Below, piece by piece: positions 23,201 through 26,189 of a DNA stretch of 26,189 nucleotides; within the stretch, counting starts at the first letter, position 1, and each line of letters opens with the position of its first letter. The translations under genes were made by a program, and so were the position numbers. Under the pieces are notes generated by a model. It was not told where the DNA came from and made no database searches. It saw only the letters and a list, made by a program, of their open reading frames with translations. This stretch comes from Collodictyon triciliatum (taxonomy: Eukaryota; CRuMs). Location of the stretch: assembly GCA_043381765.1 (NCBI GenBank), contig JBHJMP010002692.1:1-26189 (forward strand). Direction: 5' to 3'.

Positions 23201-25844
23201 ATGAAAAAAGTCAATGACACTCGAGTTATCATAAAAGCGTGAAAACTGTACAGACAGCTACGAATAGTATTCACCCTCGTTAAACATCCAAACGTCGTTC
23301 AGGGTTGTAGATACGCTATGCATCCAACCTCCAAATAAGATGAAATTTTTTTCATCCGCAGGAATAAATATTGGTTCGTATCTATTTGTTGGTCTACTGT
23401 ACGGCGAACCCCATACCCAGCTTCTTGTTTCTTAAAATCAAACAATACAAAAATAAAAACCGTTAGGACCATACTTTGATTGGTATAAAACAGAATATTG
23501 TATTTTTTTCTCTTTTCAAAACAGTATTTTGTCTTGATTGTTTGAGTTGAAAACATCATCTAGCCAAGAAAAAAAACTTGTTTGTTGGCTTCAAACCTAG
23601 CGAAAACATCCATATGTCTTTTGTGGAAAAGGAAATACTCCCTCCGAATAAGATGAGCATATCTCCATGAGTAAATCCAACACCTCCTAATTTTCGAGTG
23701 GGAAACCGAATCGGCAGAGGGCTCGATGAGTTATATGCCTCATCTCTGTACTGTGAAACTCGAATTTGACCAGCCCCTGGTACAAAAACCGTATAAATTT
23801 AAAGATATCAAATGGATTATGTAGACATGCATTAGGTATTTTATCGTTTTAACTACCATAAAAAAAGCTGGTAAAGTGTATTTCAGAAGAATCCATATCT
23901 GATCGACCACCGTATACATACAATATGCCCTTATATCCGAACAAAACACTTTCTGCTCTAAAGTTGAATGTCAACTGAACTTTTTTCCATGATATAGTTT
24001 CTATAATTTAAGATTGCATTCATAGTATTAGAGCACGCAGTGATGTGGTAGTTATAAATTAGCAAATAGTAAAATTGACCATTCGAAGAAATCAATAATA
24101 TTCAAACAGCCCAGTAATCCCAATACACACATACACAAGAATGTAACACAGGGATCTATTTCATATAAAGTCCTTCCAGCTAATTCTTTTTATCCCAATT
24201 AAATCCAATATCTGTAATTTTAACAAGTCATGGCATGTAGATACTCACCAAGTTCAAATATCCACAAGTCATAGGAAGACGATTTGTTAAAAGCACTTAG
24301 GACATATAATATACCATCGACATATTGATTTTGTGATAGGGACGTCGTCGGATACAACGGACTTCTGTAATTCACCAATGCCCATGTATTGGTATCTTGT
24401 AAAGATGAGAGAATTCAATGTGTATTTAGCAATTGAACACCAACATCAGTTGAGAACATGGCTCGATGAGCTTAAATAATGTGACGCATTCCAGTAATTC
24501 GCAATTGATCGACCCGTATATGTTAGCAAAATACCTGGTTGATACTTCCATAAATCACTCAAAAGGGACTGCGTTCTGGGGTAGTTTCCTCCGTATAGGT
24601 ATATAGCATTTCCATGGACAAATAAGTAAGGTAAATCTCGCACTGGTGGCCCGTTTACCCCAATCAGAGCTGAGCTCCATTCCAGGTCCAAAAGAGAAAG
24701 AGTATACATATATAATCCAGAGCCCAATGATACAGTCCCGACGAGATATATCTAGGTTTGTATTATTTGGTAAAAGTATTCCAAAACTCGTTTTTTTTTA
24801 TTAAAAAAAAACTACATGTTAAGGTTATTTAGAAAAAAATTATTGAACGAAATTGTAAGAGTTGCATTACAGTATCAAGGTATTCGTACACTATGGATAC
24901 ATACGGTATTCATGAAATGAACAGCGGACATTTGGTTTATATTTGATGGAACATCGCCGCTTGTTACAAATGAAGGCATTTGCTTCGTCTCTGAAAATAT
25001 ATTGGATATATTTAACTTGATATAGGATAAAGACGCGAATCTGCGCATACCATGTCAAAAAAAAAATCTAAGGTTTTAGAGTATATTGGTAAATCTGAGG
25101 CATTTTTCTGTGAAGTAACATTGACAAGAATGATAGCAACAGTTGAAGCTTATTGATTTTTTTTTAATTTATGCTTAGATGGTGAGTCCATACTAACAAT
25201 TCAAGGCGAATAATAGGAAAAATAAAACATCGGCCAATTCAATTGATGCATGATATATTTGTATATCAAGATCACTTTTTACCTATATCAAACTTGAAAA
25301 GCTTGTAGGAGAATGGACTGATATATGATAAAGGTGGCATTAAATATGAGAATAAAAATCTGGCCAAAAAAGTTCACGTGTATGAGTAGATTCCTCTTCA
25401 TGAGGATGTGGATGATTCCTTACTTTGTACAAAGCCAGTATACTGTTTTATCGACGTGTACTACCAATGGAGAAATAGCACCACTAGGTCGCTCATCCAA
25501 ATGGATCCACCGAGAGAGACCATCATCTGCAATATCATCGGACAGATCAGAAAGAAGAGTACAAAAGGGTCATTAGACATGAGATTTAACTATAGGGTTT
25601 GAATGTGAGGAATATATCGAGATTTATGGAGAGGGAAAGAGAGTGATGATGAGGGGGAGATTCAAGGTTGGTTTGAATAGAAATTTGTTCAGATTATATA
25701 TTTGAGACAGACCGGGCAGGCTTGACATCAAATAAAAGAATAAAGCAAACCAGTCTGTCGGTATGTCGAATCAGCTACGCGGCGGAGTAGTACCGGGGAG
25801 AGTACATGCAACCAAACCAGCAAAATAGTGGCCGTATTTTGCAT
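9748..25844 (-). CDS. Giant kelch/CUB/EGF receptor with kinase-cyclase-kinase-like cytoplasmic part
   Basis: Fifty-five exons join in phase into one open frame of about 2,500 residues (7,503 coding bases including the stop). Exon ends are listed in the domain entries. Approximate residues are: signal peptide 1-25, kelch set one 32-657, CUB 658-784, EGF-like and linker 785-868, kelch set two 869-1522, CUB 1523-1633, EGF-like 1634-1677, membrane span near 1684-1706, kinase homology 1744-1979, cyclase-like 1980-2238, second kinase-like 2239-2500. The outside part follows the attractin and MEGF8 plan. The inside part follows the kinase-cyclase-kinase plan known to me from Acanthamoeba and Physarum. 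It should sit in the plasma membrane. Active-site residues are missing in all three inner domains, so signalling by scaffolding or pairing is more likely than catalysis. I considered two separate genes with a break near 13.5 kb. Phase agreement across that point and the cyclase-like sequence favour one gene. Confidence 0.7.
11016..11178. repeat. (TTTATC)n microsatellite in an intron
   Basis: About twenty copies of the hexamer, led by a T/C-rich stretch, lie inside the receptor intron 11202-10907. On the transcript this reads GATAAA. The plus-strand open frames over it are repeat artefacts. Confidence 0.9.
12158..12180 (+). repeat. Dispersed intronic motif TTTGAATCRAATAAAGG, copy 1
   Basis: One of five copies of a 17-25 base sequence in introns of the receptor gene. 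The others are at 14955-14980, 16260-16276 (-), 18699-18720 (-) and 21639-21660 (-). A purine-rich GGAAAAA tail follows copies 1 and 2. The origin is unknown. Confidence 0.6.
12219..12242. repeat. Poly-T/poly-A inverted block
   Basis: About 10 T are followed directly by about 14 A. It lies in a receptor intron, close to an exon edge. Confidence 0.8.
12875..12977. repeat. (ATGT)n microsatellite in an intron
   Basis: About 25 perfect copies of a tetranucleotide lie in the receptor intron 13071-12746, between two cyclase-like exons. Confidence 0.95.
13864..15093 (-). other. Kinase-homology domain (pseudokinase) next to the membrane
   Basis: The exons are 15093-14993, 14838-14669, 14541-14474, 14341-14313 and 14202-13864. 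The glycine loop is worn (GMYGKIRGIY). The VAIK site reads VDIEK, with Glu for Lys. RHPNILLYMGTT and EFMNEGSLNSLL are typical of TKL and tyrosine kinases. The catalytic loop is NPVIHGNLSSVVIM, so HRD is HGN. The 29-base exon gives VDSHLHVKV. The next exon gives FFGLEYK where DFG is expected, then STPWLSPEQ for APE, ADSYSFAIMLWEV and WKADPSKRLDF. The catalytic and metal-binding Asp are both absent. Position matches the kinase-homology domain of receptor guanylyl cyclases. The acceptor of the last exon could also be at 14190, which shortens the loop before FFG. Confidence 0.85.
14955..14980 (+). repeat. Dispersed intronic motif, copy 2
   Basis: TTTGAATCGAATAAAGG followed by GAAAAAAAG, in the intron between the first two kinase-homology exons. 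It is the same motif as at 12158-12180. Confidence 0.6.
15198..15397 (-). other. Transmembrane segment and juxtamembrane region
   Basis: A single exon gives a short outer stretch, then a hydrophobic span LVVIITPVTLFIVVVFAAFV followed by Arg and Lys-rich sequence (RISRRKVKKR). This is the stop-transfer pattern of a type I membrane protein and puts the kinase-homology domain inside the cell. The donor used here (GTATAT at 15197) keeps phase 0. Confidence 0.85.
15471..16076 (-). other. Membrane-proximal EGF-like module
   Basis: Exons 16076-15979 and 15504-15471 give a short Cys-rich module: CPLGSYYLHGFGCKCKNG, then GECLK and YECETSENENS. The Cys spacing suits a small EGF-like domain. The intron between the two exons contains the second assembly gap. 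Confidence 0.6.
15583..15798. other. Assembly gap with duplicated edge
   Basis: 216 N inside a receptor intron. About 35 bases just left of the gap (from 15484) recur immediately right of it (from 15799), including most of the exon at 15504-15471. This suggests unmerged contig ends rather than a real second exon. Confidence 0.85.
16260..16276 (-). repeat. Dispersed intronic motif, copy 3
   Basis: On the minus strand this reads TTGAATCAAATAAAGGG, in the intron 16325-16077. It matches copies 1 and 2 in the opposite orientation. Confidence 0.6.
16326..16778 (-). other. Second CUB domain
   Basis: The exons are 16778-16613 and 16492-16326. The sequence starts with Cys pairs (GFCSSDRSFVGCGNF), then DGGNMDSRYITGISCKWVVY, which has the CUB pattern of a Gly-rich turn, Tyr and Cys-x-Trp. 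INLTYDL follows, and the C-terminal strand is GYGIIVNFNSSRQTKIGSRG. It sits between the second kelch set and the last EGF-like module, mirroring the first CUB. Confidence 0.65.
17161..17225. repeat. (AAAT)n microsatellite in an intron
   Basis: About sixteen copies with one AAGT variant, directly upstream (on the transcript) of the acceptor for the exon starting at 17154. There it reads TTTA and acts as a T-rich tract. Confidence 0.9.
18699..18720 (-). repeat. Dispersed intronic motif, copy 4
   Basis: On the minus strand this reads CTTTGAATCGAATAAAG, in the intron 18763-18550. Confidence 0.6.
19037..19060. repeat. Poly-T/poly-A inverted block
   Basis: About 12 T are followed by about 12 A, just inside a receptor intron near the donor at 19066. 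Confidence 0.8.
20241..20265. repeat. Poly-T/poly-A inverted block
   Basis: About 11 T are followed by about 14 A, within 20 bases of the donor at 20282. Confidence 0.8.
20513..20537. repeat. Poly-T/poly-A inverted block filling a 29-base intron
   Basis: The intron 20538-20510 inferred here is almost entirely one such block. It is the only intron that short in the model and may be an assembly collapse. Confidence 0.6.
20539..20791 (-). other. First EGF-like module and linker
   Basis: One exon starts with KCGTDFLLIDGVCVCPSYLG and GNCNIREPVIPG, a Cys-rich EGF-like or EB-like pattern. A polar linker with HHRHPRLTSTNF follows and leads into the second kelch set. Only the first third has the Cys pattern. 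The acceptor at 20792 is the only one that keeps phase with the CUB exon before it. Confidence 0.55.
20908..21511 (-). other. First CUB domain
   Basis: The exons are 21511-21378, 21239-21114 and 21028-20908. The sequence begins with LYCPMKRTVTVETSVSITDG, then MRYLAGSNCSWIVMGA, the CUB hallmark of Tyr, Gly, Asn, Cys-x-Trp-Ile. QDFDVLSGGDVV follows in the place of the metal-binding loop, and the last strand is LRFKVALNASLGLGFSFKF. This fits a full-length CUB of about 110 to 125 residues. Confidence 0.75.
21639..21660 (-). repeat. Dispersed intronic motif, copy 5
   Basis: On the minus strand this reads CGAATCGAATAAAGGAAAA, in the intron 21697-21512. Confidence 0.6.
21698..25526 (-). other. First kelch-repeat set
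   Basis: The exons are 25526-25424, 25317-25283, 24990-24905, 24751-24535, 24395-24249, 24000-23857, 23776-23597, 23430-23275, 23036-22954, 22779-22689, 22605-22258, 22134-21991 and 21841-21698. Kelch signatures include AIYLYGGNYP, ILYVYGGRSD, MLILFGGSIS, FILFGGWMHS, FYIISGQPLD and FCIAGGIRPG, each followed by an aromatic strand such as DLWKYQP, DIWMFSL or DVWMFNE. Most exons begin with the xTxxW strand and have phase 1 at both ends. The set should form one propeller. The first three exons are short and less certain, and the exon from 23036 was placed by phase and its EWKRLL start. Confidence 0.8.
24792..24810. repeat. Poly-T/poly-A inverted block
   Basis: About 9 T, ATT, then about 9 A, in the intron 24904-24752. 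Confidence 0.7.
25751..25844 (-). other. First exon and signal peptide
   Basis: The ATG is followed by MQNTATILLVWLHVLSPVLL, a hydrophobic stretch suited to a secretory signal, then a polar tail. An in-frame TAA lies four codons upstream. The donor GTTTGC at 25750 keeps phase with the next exon at 25526. A competing first exon starting at another ATG near 25917 also keeps phase but has no signal sequence. Confidence 0.55.
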
Positions 25845-26097
25845 GCTGGTGGCTTACCTATGAATATGAATGGATGATTGAAGGGTTCTCTTGCTCCCGC
25901 ACTGTGGGCTCCGTATGCAGACATACAAAGAGAAAAAGAGACATCGAAAATAGATTTCGAACTTGCACGGAACGGGAGCAGGGCTAACAAAACAAAATCA
26001 TGTTTCTTTGTTTTTTTTTTGTTTTTTTGTTTTTTTGTTTTTTTTGTTTTTTTTGTTTTTTTTGTTTTTTTGTTTTTTTGTTTTTTTTGTTTTTTTT

Positions 26098-26189
<92 letters not shown>
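25845..26189. other. Receptor upstream region ending in T-rich repeat
   Basis: No gene is recognised. From about 26007 the sequence is (T6-8 G)n that degrades into more than 80 T at the window edge. Promoter elements could not be assigned. Confidence 0.5.

Noticed and set aside
25325-25576. Plus-strand frame of 83 residues near the receptor start
   Set aside because: It is opposite the second receptor exon, which has phase agreement with its neighbours.
25775-25990. Alternative first exon on the minus strand upstream of the chosen start
   Set aside because: It keeps phase to 25526 but has no proper ATG for its hydrophobic part and no signal peptide after the internal ATG.

Overview
The window is nuclear DNA from an intron-rich, AT-rich eukaryotic microbe. 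It has GT-AG introns with T-rich tracts, many microsatellites and two runs of N. I read no tRNA, rRNA, CRISPR or bacterial-type gene. Two genes point to the organism. One is a full alpha-tubulin acetyltransferase, which suggests a ciliated or flagellated stage. The other is a receptor whose inside part is kinase-like, cyclase-like, kinase-like in series, an order I know from amoebozoans such as Acanthamoeba and Physarum. A myxomycete-like amoebozoan is therefore my best guess, but this is inference.

Layout: 1-432 is pyrimidine-rich simple sequence. 528-2835 (+) is a nine-exon gene for a small coiled-coil protein of unknown function. 3512-4728 (-) is a coding sequence that changes frame several times, probably decayed. 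4998-5408 is a microsatellite around an assembly gap. 5561-8888 (+) is the alpha-tubulin acetyltransferase gene (nine exons, about 470 residues). 8889-9747 is the gap between two convergent genes. 9748-25844 (-) is one giant gene that I resolve into 55 phase-consistent exons, about 2,500 residues. The last 345 bases hold no recognised gene and end in T-rich repeat.

The giant protein reads, from the N-terminus: signal peptide, kelch repeats, CUB, EGF-like, a second set of kelch repeats, CUB, EGF-like, one membrane span, a kinase-homology domain, a class III nucleotidyl cyclase-like domain and a second kinase-like domain. The outside half resembles attractin and MEGF8. The inside half resembles a receptor cyclase with an added C-terminal kinase. 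All three catalytic domains have lost key residues, so the protein probably senses or scaffolds rather than catalyses. Exon models come from reading frames, splice signals and phase agreement by eye. No transcript or database was consulted, and individual junctions may be off.
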